Part shown: positions 11,565 through 23,186 of the stretch, one piece after another | Layout: every line of letters starts with the position of its first letter | Position numbering within the stretch: the stretch's first letter is position 1 | Assembly (NCBI GenBank): GCA_037953625.1 | Contig: CM075651.1 | Coordinates: 143,744,501 to 143,808,500, forward strand | Reading direction: 5' to 3' | DNA length: 64,000 bases | From: Crotalaria pallida | Lineage: Eukaryota; Streptophyta; Magnoliopsida; Fabales; Fabaceae | Made by a program: the position numbers and the translations under genes | Notes under the pieces: generated by a model | Databases searched by the model: none | Told to the model about the DNA's origin: nothing | The model's input: only the letters and a program-made list of their open reading frames with translations

Positions 11565-12175
11565 GAGCAAACAAATTTCATTAAGTAAACGACCAAGCGT
11601 GAACAAGATGTGCTCAACCACTATACAAAATAGCATTTAGATTATGTAACTTCTCCATAGTGCTTGCGCCCAAACTCCTTAATAAAAATGCCTCAATTAT
11701 CGGATAAGGTACGATACAAGTCCCCTGTTTGTCATGTCCCCGCCCATACAAATGGATTTAAGTGTTATAACAAATATTGAAGTATTGCAACAATTACAAT
11801 GCCATTCATTTTCAATTTAATCAAGTCAATGGTTTCGCACAACAATTTGGAAACGAATATATGAAGCCTTGCGTTTTTGCTTTTAAGCCATGACCATGTC
11901 CTTATCTTAATCTACTCCAACACCTCGTCAGCATTCATGGTTCTATCTTTAATTTGAATAGGAACTGGTTTCTCGCAAGGTAAATTGACTAACTAGCCGC
12001 AAACCAAATTGCAAGCTCATACTCGTTTCTTTTTCCCTTACACGGGGCCAATCCTCTAAATTATTGTAGGAAATGGTCCTTGCAATGATCCTGCAGCCCG
12101 CTAGAATTCCTCCCCTCTCAAGACATTTTGACCATATTTCTTTTGCAAAGCTTCATTTGAGAATGATGTGCTCCA
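11565..12175 (-). pseudogene. Second L1 LINE C-terminal relic
   Basis: The minus-strand translation contains A-I-W-F-A-A-S, then I-Y-L-A-R-N-Q-F-L-F-K, then I-K-I-R-T-W-S-W-L-K-S-K: again the L1 ORF2 tail (W...ARN...F...I...W-x-W). It is broken by several stops. It abuts the previous relic and ends at the microsatellite starting at 12180. Domain order and divergence show a different copy from the one at 10183-11260. Confidence 0.6.
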
Positions 12176-12176
12176 C

Positions 12177-12179
<3 letters not shown>

Positions 12180-12231
<52 letters not shown>

Positions 12232-12232
12232 T
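12180..12232. repeat. (TA)n(CA)n compound microsatellite
   Basis: There is a run of TA dinucleotides to about 12207, then CA dinucleotides to about 12231. It sits exactly where the USE box would be expected upstream of a fifth copy of the TATA module (TATATGATAGG at about 12276). Confidence 0.9.
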
Positions 12233-12853
12233 TATCAACGCGAGAAAGCAAACTCATTCTTCCTCCTTATCTCTTATATGATAGGATTCTCAAAATTGAG
12301 AATATAAGATATAATACTTGTATTTTATGAAGCTAAAATGACGAGATATATTATTGCACTAGATGTGTGTGTAATGCACAAGTGATGCACTCTAAAGCAA
12401 TGTCTGTTTCATTTTATAACAAAAAGTAAGGAAATATCGAAGGTACAAAAATTTATTTGGACAATGCAACATGCACATGAGAGAGAGAGAGAAAAAAGGA
12501 AAGGAACAAGCTCTTATTCAAAGGTTTACACCAAGGCTCAAGCTTCTCATAAGCTAAATTTTAAGTAAAATCTCAACCTATGTCATGGTCTGACCTAGTC
12601 CAAAAGCCACTACTTAAAAGCCTATTATTCAATAAAATTCTCTCATTTTAACGCAAACATAAAAATTTCTCATGCCCTCAGATTATATGACCAAAATATA
12701 ATAAAGCAAAATGAAAATAAAACTTAAACTATATGGTAAAAAAAGGAAAACCAAACAAAAACGTAAACGATGTAACACCCCGATTTGGTAATTTGAAAAT
12801 ATTTTTAAATTATAAAATATTAGTGAAAAGAAATTAGGAGTAGATTTTTTTTA
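12233..12853. other. No gene seen; partial fifth TATA module
   Basis: 12240-12290 repeats the GAGAAAGCAAACTCATTC...TATATGA stretch seen in copies A-C but lacks the USE box. The rest (a GA run near 12480, A-rich sequence to 12850) shows no frame or repeat that I recognise. Confidence 0.4.
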
Positions 12854-14158
12854 GGCTTAATTATGTCACAAGTCCTTGAAGTTTGAGGTACTTTTGCCAG
12901 ATACCCTTATACTTTTTTTTTCAATGTTTGACTCCCCGAAGTTACTTTTGGGTTTGTCATATACCCCTACTACCGATTCTGGCCAACTTTGTTGACATGT
13001 AACATCGGAATCCTGATCAGACGCAAGAGGTTAAGCACCTGGTGCCCTGTGGGCGAAGATTTTTTTTAATTTAAAAAACTCAAAAACTTAATATTTTTAT
13101 ATTTTTAGTTAAATAAAAAAAGAAAAAAAAGAATTTAAGAGAGAGGTCGTCTTCGACCGTGTGACATCATACGGCACCACATGACCAACCTCCTGCGTCT
13201 GACTAAAATTCTGATGTTACATGTCATCAAAATTGCCCAGTAGGGATGGCAATTAGACCCGAATCCGCGGGTAATACCCGCAACGGGTCCGGGTTCGAGT
13301 CCAGAAATGGGTAAGCGGGCACCAAAAAGCGGGTCTAAACAGGTTTTAAACAATAACGGGTCCGGGTCCGGGTCCGGGTAATGGGGTATCCGGACCCGCG
13401 GGTACCCGGACCCGTTTTTCCTCCATTACAATAACTTAGCCATTACTAAATTCATTACAATTGATTTTGGTGTTTTAAATTGTGATTGCAGTTGTGTATT
13501 ACTACACAAAAAATTGCAAAAAAAATAAAAATATATATATATATATATATATAGTTATGATTGTGGTCACTATATGATTTGCTCCCAAAACCATAATATT
13601 GTGACTGCATTTACGGTCGTAAACCGCATATTAAAACTCTGATTGAATTACAAGACAAGCATGCATCGCACGACTCTTTTGATTAGAGATCTAATTCTCC
13701 TCAATTATTATAAACGTGTTGAAAGTTGTTCTGTAGTTAGAACTTGACATTAGCACGTTGCTATATGTTGCTAACATATTATTAGCATGAATCTCTTCTT
13801 CCTCCGCCGTTGGTCTGCTGCTCTTCAACCTTCTCAGAATCTCAGCAGGACAGCGGGTACCCGCGAAATCCTTTTTGGGTACCCGTCTACCCATTTACCC
13901 GCTGTTCAGCGGGTACCCGGGCGGGTCCGGGTGGATCCGGGTCCAAAAACATGTGTGCGGGTCCGGGTCCGGGTACCCCACTACCCGGACCCACACGGAC
14001 CCATTGTCATCCCTATAGCCCAGAATCGATAGTAGGGGTATATGACAAACCCAGAAGTAACTTTGGGAGTCAGATATTGAAAAAAAAAAAAGTATAAGGG
14101 CGGGTATCTCACAAAAGTACCCAAACTTCAGGGAAGCCTTTTTTTTAAACAAGACTTA
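12854..14158. mobile_element. MULE-like MITE carrying a hAT insertion
   Basis: The left end GGCTTAATTATGTCACAAG and the right end near 14158 (…GACTTAATT) are inverted relatives, with matching internal pairs: ATACCCTTATAC against GTATAAGGGCGGG, and CATGTAACATCGGAATCC against its inverse near 13215. Net of the 775-bp hAT insert the element is ~0.53 kb. It has no coding region. The ends resemble the GGCTTAAATA MITEs at 15213 and 17429. Confidence 0.55.
13241..14015. mobile_element. Non-autonomous hAT element (GGGTCCGGGT family)
   Basis: Terminal inverted repeats are TAGGGATGGCAAT at the left and ATTGTCATCCCTA at the right. The 8-bp flanks are TTGCCCAG and TAGCCCAG (one mismatch), the hAT duplication length. 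Both subterminal regions are packed with GGGTCCGGGT / GCGGGTACCC repeats in both orientations, while the core (13440-13790) is AT-rich and contains an (AT)n run. There is no transposase; 775 bp in total. Short open frames here come from the GC-rich repeats. Confidence 0.85.
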
Positions 14159-14329
14159 ATTACTTATAAAATAACTTCACTTCAAAAACTCATCATTGTA
14201 AAGTAACGTCGTTTTCCAAAACTCTTTTTCACTCTCAACATAACAATCATAATCCACTGCGTTGTTACAAGCTCCAAGTCGAGTTGTTACAAACTCTCTT
14301 TCTCGAACTCATTTCACAAAAACATATCA

Positions 14330-14871
14330 CAATGATATTGTTGGTTTGGCTTTTATGTGGTTCTAGCGGTAGATGGAATGAACACTTCGATCAACATATG
14401 AAACTTATTGGGGAGGAATGTAACAAAAGGGTGGTATATTTGGGTCAGTAGAAACAAAATTATGTATGCCCAGAAGACATCTACAATTGATGATGTGGTA
14501 AAGAAAATTAAGTATATATAGGAGCTGGTTATGGTTGAAAGATAAGAGAAAAGGGAGTACTACATCTCTTTTTGAGTGGATTTTCAATCCTTTACTCTCC
14601 CTACAACACAACTGTTGCTAGAAAGGAACATACAGAAGCTATTTAAGGTGCATGGTGTGTAATGGTCGGGGATGTGTAATACCAAATAATACTTGCGGGT
14701 AGGGGAGTATGTGGCAAAGAATGCAAAATATATGTGTAGGGTATGGGTTGGAGTTAAAACACTCGATTATTGTTTGTATTTGTATTCTGTACTTTGGGGT
14801 CTGGTATATATCTTATACTCTCAGTCCCTGTGGTTTGCAATAAAATTTTTGTCTTATAAAAAAAACTAATG
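14330..14871 (+). pseudogene. L1 LINE 3' end, plus strand
   Basis: The plus-strand translation contains W-Y-I-W-V-S-R-N-K-I-M-Y-A (14430-14470) and, after a shift, F-E-W-I-F-N-P-L-L-S-L, typical of the last residues of plant L1 ORF2. A 3' untranslated stretch follows with AATAAAA near 14840 and a short A-run ending at 14866. It is 5' truncated, with stops present. It lies downstream of a block with no similarity that I recognise (14160-14330). Confidence 0.65.
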
Positions 14872-15212
14872 AGTTATAAGACCCTCATACAACACTAGTA
14901 CTGTAAGTTGCTGATCTCTTCGCTTCCTCATTCCAAGGAATATCGGATCCTACTCTTTAGTCAATTCCATGATTTCCATCCACGATTAGGATTTTGCAAT
15001 TATAGAGGATGAGAAGAGAATAAGATAACATAAGCTAGTGATAAAATTAACATGTGGCATCTCGAATTTCTTGATCAAGTATAGTCTCACAATTTATTTG
15101 CTAACTTATTTTCTTTTCTTATCTTTAAAATAAATAAACTTGATCATTGCATTATATATTTATGTTATAAGTTGAATGTATATACATTTTTTTTCTCAAA
15201 TATCTTTTTTTT

Positions 15213-15662
15213 GGCTTAAATACCAAAATGGTCCCTGTATATATTGACCCCTTTGAAATTGGTCCCTGCAAAAAAAAAAGTTTTAGTTTTGGTCCCTGCA
15301 TTTACAAAACATTTTGGTTGTGGACCTCTTGTTAAATGTGGATGAAAAACACCGAAAACGTGTTGTATTACATTCTATGACCAATTAAGGATTATATTCT
15401 TGCATTAATTCTCAAGGGTAAAAAGACTACTTCCATTACTAAGAGAATCAATTCAAAAACCATGACAATAGAGGGACCAAAACCTATGCAATCTAATAAT
15501 AGAGAGACCAAAGCAAACTACCAACATAATTATGGGACCAAAATATAACCAGAGGGACCAAAACAAAAATGTTTTGTAAATGCATGAACCAAAACCAAAT
15601 TTTTTTTGTAGGGACCAATTTCACAAGAATCAATATTTACAGGAACCATATTGGTATTTATT
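15213..15662. mobile_element. MULE-like MITE with GGTCCCT repeats
   Basis: It begins GGCTTAAATACCAAAATGG, and the right end (…CCATATTGGTATTTATT) is its inverse. GGTCCCTGCA near 15264 and 15293 is mirrored by TAGGGACC near 15609, and TTTACAAAACATTTTGG by ATGTTTTGTAAATGC. It sits inside the copy-D block, where copy C has no such insert. The flanking T-runs hide the duplication. Confidence 0.7.
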
Positions 15663-15839
15663 TATTTTTATTTAGTCTAGCGACATTACATTTTTTAGTA
15701 AGCAGAATTTATTATAATGAATATCGTGGTACTCAATAAAAGATTTAAGCTACATCAATTAGTATAGTGGACAACATTCATACATGATAAAAGAATTAAA
15801 CACCAACCTAAGAAGCTAACAAATAAATTTGCAAAACTA

Positions 15840-16065
15840 ATAAACTTAATGGCAAGAGCGAATTTTAATAATTATCAAGACCTCCATTGCATCAAATATT
15901 TCACAGTTAAAAATAATAGCATTGTACTTAATCAGATACCGCAAGTTACAATTAGCCAAAACACCAATCCAAACCAATATTATTTCATGTCATTGAATAT
16001 ATGCATGAAATGGAAGAAAGACTCAACCATCAACCCACTTGAAGAATTAGGAACAACAACCTAAT
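15840..16065 (-). pseudogene. L1 C-terminal relic (copy D)
   Basis: This is the same region as 360-640 and 17990-18250, in the same place relative to the flanking ACATTTTTTAGT stretch. The minus-strand residues resemble the L1 tail. The plus-strand open frame over this stretch is a shadow of it. Confidence 0.4.
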
Positions 16066-16100
16066 AATACACTTATAAACACAAATATTTAGAGTATAAA

Positions 16101-16587
16101 CAAACACCAAATAAATGACTAACTGATTAATCATTTTGGAGATATAACGGAAAAAATCCAACCCTGTGTATCGTCCCTATATATGATAACTAACCTCATG
16201 TATACCACCATGCAGCACCACACATCATGTACTCCTTGTTGTAGTACTAATCAACTAAGGCAATGCAAGACGAAAATAGTAAAACACTAAATCATTTTTC
16301 ACATATTAATATATTGATATCAAGGACATAATATATATGGTCTTATTAATGAAATCTTCTCATTTTAGCTATAATAAAAAACTTAGATTGTTTTCATTTG
16401 CTGAAATACAATTTTTTGAGCATTAAAAAGAGGGAAAAGATATAGAAGAGATTATAAAAATAAAGAATAGAGGTGAACATCTCTCTCTCTCTCTCTTACA
16501 TACATACATACATACATATATATATGTATATATTGTCTGTGTATATATATAAAGCACCACATTTTATCAGTTTTATCTTAACTAAAA
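16101..16587. other. No gene seen; microsatellites
   Basis: AT-rich sequence with a (CT)n run at about 16481-16495, (ATAC)n at about 16498-16517 and TA-rich sequence to 16550. No frame, repeat partner or RNA signature was recognised. Confidence 0.5.
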
Positions 16588-16640
16588 GTCCCACATCAGA
16601 AAACCAAGGTTATACCTCCTCCTCATCCCCTATATAAAAA
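16588..16640 (+). promoter_or_regulatory. USE + TATA module, fourth copy
   Basis: GTCCCACATCA (16588-16598) is followed by TATATAAA from 16631, a gap of 32 nt. This is the best TATA of the set. Downstream (16680-17040) there is no exon-like unit; two ~35-bp stretches around GGCTTAATAC (16686, 16745) repeat loosely. Any transcript would differ from those of copies A-C. Confidence 0.45.
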
Positions 16641-17123
16641 ATGGATTCATGTGTTTGATAAATCATTCATAGACCATCACATTTGGGCTTAATACTTTGT
16701 ATAAGGCATGAGGATTTTAGTGAAGAATTTGATTTTCCTCATAATGGCTTAATACCAAGTATGAAGCCTAAAATTTTAAAGTTTATTTTAATTCATGGAT
16801 TAAGCACATAGTGACTTTGAGCTTTGCTACTTCTTGGAAGGGAAGAAGACATTTGAGTTTAATTCACAAAAACACTATTTCTAAAACTCTTGGCATGATG
16901 TTTAACCCCATTTGCCCATGTTAAATATCTTACTTGAGATATAGAAACATAAAGTTTCCAATACCTTAAAATTTCAAACATATGATATATACTTGATGTT
17001 GAGCTCAATTTCAAGGGGCCAAATTTCTTATGGTGTGTTTAGATAATGAGATGAGAAGAGAATAAGATATCACAATGTAGTGATAAAAATAATAAGTATG
17101 GTATGTGGAATTTCTTGATCAAG

Positions 17124-17167
<44 letters not shown>

Positions 17168-17428
17168 CCTTTCTTTATGGTATGAATTTCTTTAGATAAT
17201 CTCACAATTTCTTTGCTAACTTATTACTACCTTTCTTATCTTATCTATAAAATATATAAACCTGACCTTGCATTATATATTTATGGTATGAATTAAATGT
17301 ACATACATTTTTTGTTTCTGAAATAGCTTTTTCTTTACCTAGTCTAATAACATTTCATTTTTTAGTTAGCAGAATTTATAACAACGAATATCATGGTACT
17401 CATTAAAAGATTCAAGTTACATCAGTTA

Positions 17429-17928
17429 GGCTTATTTAAGTTTTTAGTCCCTGAACATAGGTGCTCTTTTGGAATTGGTCCTTAATTTTTTTTTAATGTT
17501 TTGAGTCCCTAAACTTTACTCAAATTTTGGAAATGGTCCTTTCATCACTTAAGTAATGATATGACTGAGGATATGTCACGCCACCTTCGCCAAATCGATA
17601 GGTAACGTTCTAAATGATGTCATGAAAATTTTTTAAATTAAAAAAATTCAAATTTATTAAACATAATTAAAAATTGTATTTTTTTTTTAAAGAAAATCGA
17701 ATCTTTTAATAAATTTTAAAAGAAATTATTTTTTTAATAAAAAAATCATAGAGTGTCCTGTCGCTCTACATAACACATCACTCGTCGATATTGTAACTCT
17801 CACGTGACATATCATCGACTATATCATCACTAAAGTAATGAAAGGACCATTCCAAAAATTAAACAAAGTTTAGGGAGCTAAAGCATCGAAAAAAAAGTTT
17901 AAAGACTAATTCCAAAAGAGCACCTAAG
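17429..17928. mobile_element. MULE-like MITE, right end trimmed
   Basis: It begins GGCTTATTTAAG. The left GTGCTCTTTTGGAATTGG is mirrored at the right by CCAAAAGAGCACC (to about 17924), and AATGGTCCTTTCATCAC by its inverse near 17840. The outermost right bases are missing. Copies A and D lack the insert at the matching position after TACATCAATTA, which proves it is an insertion. Confidence 0.65.
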
Positions 17929-17989
17929 TTATAGTGGACAACTCATGATAAAGGAACTAAACGCCAGTATGAGAAACTAACAAATAAAT

Positions 17990-18250
17990 TTACAAAACTC
18001 ATAAACTAAATGTCAAGACAAAATTTTAATAAGAATCAAGACCTCCACTGCATCAAATCTGTCATAGTTAGAAATAATGGCATTGCATTTAATCCACATG
18101 CTTCAAGTTATTATTGTTATCCAAAACACGATTCCAAACCTGTGTTGCTTCTTGTCACAATATATATACATGAAATGAGAAAAAAGAGTCGGTCATCAAC
18201 CCACTTGAAGGACCAAGACACCAACCCAACAATACAAATTTAGCCACAAA
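17990..18250 (-). pseudogene. L1 C-terminal relic (copy C)
   Basis: The minus-strand translation reads F-G-I-V-F-W-I-T-I-I, then M-W-I-K-C-N-A-I-I-S-N, then D-R-F-D-A-V-E-V-L-I-L-I-K-I-L-S-W-H: a recognisable L1 ORF2 tail (W...N-A-I-I...F-D...I-K-I-x-S-W). It is the best preserved of the three block copies, though no longer open. Confidence 0.5.
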
Positions 18251-18280
18251 GGTTTCAAAGTACGCATAAACAAACACCAT

Positions 18281-19031
18281 TTTTTTTTTTGAACAGCCAA
18301 CAAAGAAAAATTTATTAACATAAAGATTAACCGAGCATCATAGAACACCCAAAGACCTCACCTTTTATGAAGGGTTTGTCAGAGAGAACCACAATCATGT
18401 GCATCAAGTTAATCACAACCAGATACAATTTTAAGCTTCACATCATTGTGAAGCAAATAAAGTACTAGTAATCTCATACAAAAAATTCCCCCAAATCCAC
18501 CAACCAACCTAAACACAAATAATGACTCTACCCACCAAAAAACACTTGTTAGGACCTTTACCTCCTTAAAAACCTTGAATGAAAAAAACCTAGAGGGAAA
18601 ATTCAAAACAAGGAAAAAAGAGCATAACAGGACCAAACAAGAAACACCAACTCCTCCCTCCTTAGGATGATAACCAATACAAGAACCACCCAACACCAAG
18701 ACAGAACAGTGTACAATAGAGCTTAGGAACCAGGTACAGGACATAATCGTCAGTTTTCATATAAAAAGACAAACCCCCCACACATTAACCCAACGCCATG
18801 ATCTAAACTTTATAGACTCAACTAACTCCACTAAGTTGAAATCTTCTTCTTTAAACACCACCTTATTTCTTTCTAATCAGACAAGCCACGTAACTACAAA
18901 CCAGACTACAGCAGCCGAAGATTTTTCCTTTTTACCTGACCAATTCGCCAAATAACGAAGGAAGTCTTCATAGAGCGGAACCGATGCCTACCTATTGAAA
19001 TTAATCTGTAACCAAGCACCAATGGCATTCT
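18281..19031 (-). mobile_element. 5'-truncated L1 LINE with target duplication
   Basis: On the minus strand the last part of ORF2 is seen (19031-18780: G-A-W-L-Q-I-N-F, then L-E-R-N-K-V-V-F-K-E-E-D-F, then S-W-R-W-V), then ~500 bases of 3' sequence ending in a poly(A) tail (T-run at 18281-18292). The flanks are AAACACCAT-TTT (left) and AAACACCAC-TTT (right), an imperfect ~12-bp duplication. The block copy A has one uninterrupted AAACCACATTTT there. ORF2 has in-frame stops. The 111-residue open frame at 18409-18744 lies in the 3' untranslated part and is not a gene. Confidence 0.8.
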
Positions 19032-20261
19032 AAACACCACTTTAAATATATAAATTTAACCACTATATATTTATGGTATGAGTTAAATATACATACAATT
19101 ATTTCTCAAATTATATTTTCTTTACTAAGGAAGGAGCTTTAGGTTTTGTAATGTTGGTCCTTTGGGTTGTATTGAATGTTATTACAAGATGACTGTTTTG
19201 GGTAAGGCCAATCAAGGGTGGAGCTAGTTTCGGGTGATTGTATTGAAAAAGCTATAGTAGAAGCAAATATACTCACACTACTTTCAAAGATGATAGAAAA
19301 GCTTAGAAACCTAGAAGGATTCAAAGTATGCTATTACTAATCTATGTTGAATCTAAAATTTTATTCATTGCATTAGGAAAGTGGTACACATAAAAAAAGT
19401 ACCCTATTCCCGCTTCCTCTCTCATATCTTTATGGGGAATTGATGTAACTAGTGATCTACATCATCCTCACACACGAGAAACTACCTGTAGATGACCTAT
19501 GAACAGAAGATAAAGGTGCCCAACACCATTTTTACCTACTTTAAATACCTAGCACTTTTTATCCTTCTTTCATTAGTACCTCAATAGCACTAGCCTTCCT
19601 CGAGCTCATGCATCACTCTTTCAATATCTCTCAAAGGGTACACACTTGTGCAACATTATTCTTGTTTATTTACTTTATTTACTTATCACTTTGTTGCACA
19701 CTTATAATTGCAACAAATCTATCCTATTTATACAGGAAATAATGAGTTTTTTATGTAGCCTTTGAGTATGTTGGTTATCGTATACACTTACCTTTTAGGA
19801 TGTTCTTTTAATTACATTAGACACTCTTCTAGGACATTCTTCAAATGGCTTCTTGACTCTTAGATTTTTTTTCACCAAAATACTACATTATTCTAGCATT
19901 TTCTACGAGTTTCATGAAAATAATTATTGACTTTTTAACATTTTAAGTATGGAACACACCCCTTTATTTTAATATGCATAAAGATACCAATTTATTGGAA
20001 ATATAACATACCAAAACACACACTTGGTCCAGCTGAATAAAAGTTAACCATGTTAATATATTGATAACATACATTTGCAATCATGCTCATCTACAATAAA
20101 GATTGTACAATGTCACTAAATCTACGAACCCAATTTTGCCCGTCATCTACAAAAAGAGGTACAAATGCAAAAGAAAAAATTGAAGAAAAGAAAACATTTG
20201 AACTTGTCTGCTCCCTCATATTTAAAGGTCCCACTTGGAATAATTTTTATTTTCATTGAAA

Positions 20262-20312
20262 GTCCCACATCAGAGAAAGCAACCTCATTGCTCTTCTTTA
20301 TCTCTTATATGA
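20262..20312 (+). promoter_or_regulatory. USE + TATA module, copy C
   Basis: GTCCCACATCA (20262-20272) matches the plant USE at 10 of 11 positions. TATATGAA follows from 20306, a gap of exactly 33 nt, the Pol II snRNA spacing. A degenerate second box, GTCCCACTTGG, lies at 20229-20239. Confidence 0.5.
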
Positions 20313-20339
20313 ATAGGATTCTAAATTTTTTTATAAACA

Positions 20340-20688
20340 TTAATAAAAATCCATCACAACTAAATAGAGTTTAGTTTTAAAGGAGACTTAACATGTGAGC
20401 CTCCACGGATGCCACCTTTCAAACAAAATGTTTTTTCATATTGTCCAAGTTCCTTTTTTTCATTTTATTTATTTATTTATTTTTTGTTTGTTTGTAAGAT
20501 AGTTTTTTTATTTTGTTTTGGGTGAAATAGCTAAACAGTAATACTTTGGTCATTTTATTAGTTTTTATTTTACTTTGAATCCTATGAACTTAATTGTGCT
20601 TGTTGCATAGTAGCTAGATTATTGGTTTGAAATGAGACTAAGCACAACATGAGACTCTAAAGGTGTCACCTTTCAAACAAATTGTTTT

Positions 20689-20724
<36 letters not shown>

Positions 20725-21110
20725 CCAAGTAAGTTTTCCTTTTTTTCATTTTATTTATTTATTTTGTTTGCTTGTTAGTCTTTTAATTTTCTTTTGGGTG
20801 AAATATCTAAACATTACCTATAATTATTAGTCATTTTATTAGTTTTTATTTTTATTTGAATCCTATTACATAGGAGTTTGGTTTGAAAGAAGACAAACCA
20901 TAATAGGAGACTCCAAGAGTGCCACTTTCCAAACAAATTGGTTTTGCACATGCAAGTGAGTTTTTTTTTCTCCATGTTATTTATTTATTTAGTTTGTTTA
21001 TTTATTAGTCTTTTAATTTTATTTTGGCTGTAATATCTAAACAATAATTATAAATATTAATCATTTTATTAGTTTTTATTTCTGTTTGAATTGTCAGAAC
21101 TTAAAAGTGT
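20340..21110 (+). ncRNA. Candidate spliced non-coding transcript, tandem exon-like units (copy C)
   Basis: Three to four units carry GGAGACTTAACATGTGAG, GAGACTAAGCACAACATG and similar phrases, with CACCTTTCAAACAAA-type ends. Donor-like sites are CCAAGTAAGT (near 20729) and CAAGTGAGT (near 20955); the first unit has lost its donor. Acceptors are T-rich ends before T-TTGAATCC. No long reading frame exists. Preservation is weaker than in copies A and B. Confidence 0.3.
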
Positions 21111-21839
21111 TGAGGTTCTAGTCATTGCGATCAGATATCAATAATTGAACTTTATTAGGTGATGATGCATCAAATATAATATTACATCATTAGTGTCACC
21201 TGCTCAAGTGATGAATTATGTGGCAAGAATGTGCTTGGTCACGTTGGCATCGATGACATGGCATAAAAGGATGTGTGAAGAACATGTGACAATCAATTCG
21301 CAAAAAATCCCCAAATCCTAGAGTTGTCTCTACACCTTTCTTCTATCCATTATACTCCCCACATGGCCAACACATTCTTGTCATTTCATTCATCTCTTAA
21401 GAAGATGACACTACTTGTGTGGTAGCTTATTCACCACATTATTTGGTTAGTAGAGTTAACTTAACGATATGGATTAAATTCAAAAATCATTATTTTTAAA
21501 ATTTCAAATAGAACAAAAAAAAAATTGTGAGGTTTTAATTATTCTTATTCTAAATATTTACTTATTTAATCATTTTATATTTAAATACTATATCATTTAT
21601 TTAATTTTTTTTTAAAAAAAAAGATAGTTTGTTAGCTTGCATAATTTTTTTAGAGTCATTTTAGTTGTGTGACGGCATGTGGCTCAAGTTTTCAAATTAA
21701 TTTTGCAAGATTAAAATCAACCAATCTGACATATTTATCTACAGAAATATGTGATTTTTAATTTTCTATTTCTCTTTAAGGATACGCAGTATCATAATTA
21801 ATTTTCTCTCAAGACCTGGAGTTAAATTTTCATACATTG

Positions 21840-21882
<43 letters not shown>

Positions 21883-22180
21883 TCTAGATATCTTTTAGTT
21901 TATGAAGGTTGAATTTAACATGTTGAAACTATCATAAATTGCACAAATAACTTTTGGTATTACCGTGTTAAGATTGATTTACCTCTCCATTCTTCCCTGT
22001 GCCATAACAAACTCCTATATCCAAGTGGTTTATTTGTATTGGTCCTTTAAAAACAGTGGTAATTCAAACTTTGCCGAATTCAAATGTGGTTGGATGAGAC
22101 TGCATTTGAATCTCATATTTTGTTTTAAAATTTTCGGTCATGAGTGATGGCTACATCATTAAGGATTGAGGTATCGAATT

Positions 22181-23186
22181 TTCTAGACAGATAAGATCCT
22201 ACTGCATTGTCTCGTAGTTCACCTCTTGAATTCTTCGTCCCAACTTTCAATTTTGTTGTACTTGCGTGATGCTATAACCTCAAAAGACTCTGAATTCTCT
22301 TTCCCATTGATTCAACTCTCTTCTCCAACCCTAATCGGCCATCTCCACTCTTCATTTACCCACTCTCTAAGACCTGATATTTTGGCTTCTTTATTTGAGG
22401 ATACTTTGTACAACGTATTGATCTTCGTGCAAAAATGAGTTCGCTCAATCCAAGGGTCTAAGTAAGGCAGCTCCTCATGAAATTGACTTTGTTGAACATT
22501 TAAGGAGATTAAAGCTAGGCATGAGGCATTAGATTGTATAAACTTATAAAAATCCTAGGAGTTCAAAAATGGATGCTCATTCCCTTCTTTACCTAAGTAT
22601 CATTATTTGGATATACATTTATTAACCATACGGATATATATTTGGCTATTAAATGTATATTTTCTCAACTTTACATAGATAATTATATTTCGGTAGCAAA
22701 GGGAACTTGCAAGTTGCAACCTTGCACTACAAGGATTCTCATGTTCCTACAACTCCTCATCTCTAACTTTGATATCCTTGGATGCTTAACAAAGTTAGTT
22801 TCACACGCAACAACTAACTTTACTTTGACTAAATATTGAACTATCTTAACCTTTCTCAAAGCATAGTTTGAACCTTCACCTTTTATGATGTAGCTACCCT
22901 TACTTGTATTAGAATCGACATTTCCTGATTCTAGCATTTGAAGGTGCCACAACTATATTGTGCAATGTGAAGATTTGGAAGTGAATTGAGAATAATAATG
23001 GAACACAGAGTGAAAGTTGATATAGACATGCAATGGAAACCTATAACCTTGCATTGCTCTCTTTTCAAATAACTAAATTTTCAAAATTTAGACTCTAATT
23101 TTTTTCTTTAATTGTAAATGTTTTCATATATCTTTCCCTCTCACCAAAGGTTTAATTCTTATGAACAAATTCAAAGCTATGAAGAA
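22181..23186. other. Unassigned region, gene-like base composition
   Basis: 22200-22440 is less AT-rich and reads as open for 70 residues on plus (22226-22438) with CTTCTCCAACCCTAATCGGC-type text, reminiscent of an exon or 5' leader. I recognise no family and see no downstream continuation. 22440-23186 has short open frames on both strands without recognisable domains. Confidence 0.25.

Larger units (their letters stand above)
15003..16100. repeat. Old duplicated block, partial copy D
   Basis: This block is colinear with 17042-18250: GAGAAGAGAATAAGATA, then CTTGATCAAGT, TTTATGTTATAAGTTGAATG, the ACATTTTTTAGT stretch and the L1 relic. It is interrupted by the MITE at 15213-15662. It stops soon after the L1 relic. 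14872-15002 just before it has no recognised content. Confidence 0.55.
17042..22180. repeat. Old duplicated block, copy C
   Basis: This is colinear with copy A over most of its length, with the inserted MITE (17429-17928) and LINE (18281-19031) removed. It contains the L1 relic, the LTR-like TATA stretch (TATAAATAGG inverse near 19729), the USE/TATA module at 20262, exon-like units, and an end piece matching 11261-11560. (AT)n runs lie at 17123-17166 and 21847-21882. 21300-21840 is AT-rich with no feature beyond the copy-A match. Confidence 0.55.

Noticed and set aside
13787..14152. Several overlapping 67-95-residue frames on both strands
   Set aside because: Generated by the GC-rich GGGTCCGGGT repeats at the right end of a hAT MITE; low complexity, frames run across element borders.
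18409..18744. 111-residue minus-strand open frame
   Set aside because: Lies in the 3' untranslated part of a 5'-truncated LINE next to its poly(A) tail; no known domain and no counterpart elsewhere.
22226..22438. Possible exon of a host gene (70 residues)
   Set aside because: Gene-like composition but no recognisable family, no splice-linked continuation and no support on either side; kept only as unassigned sequence.
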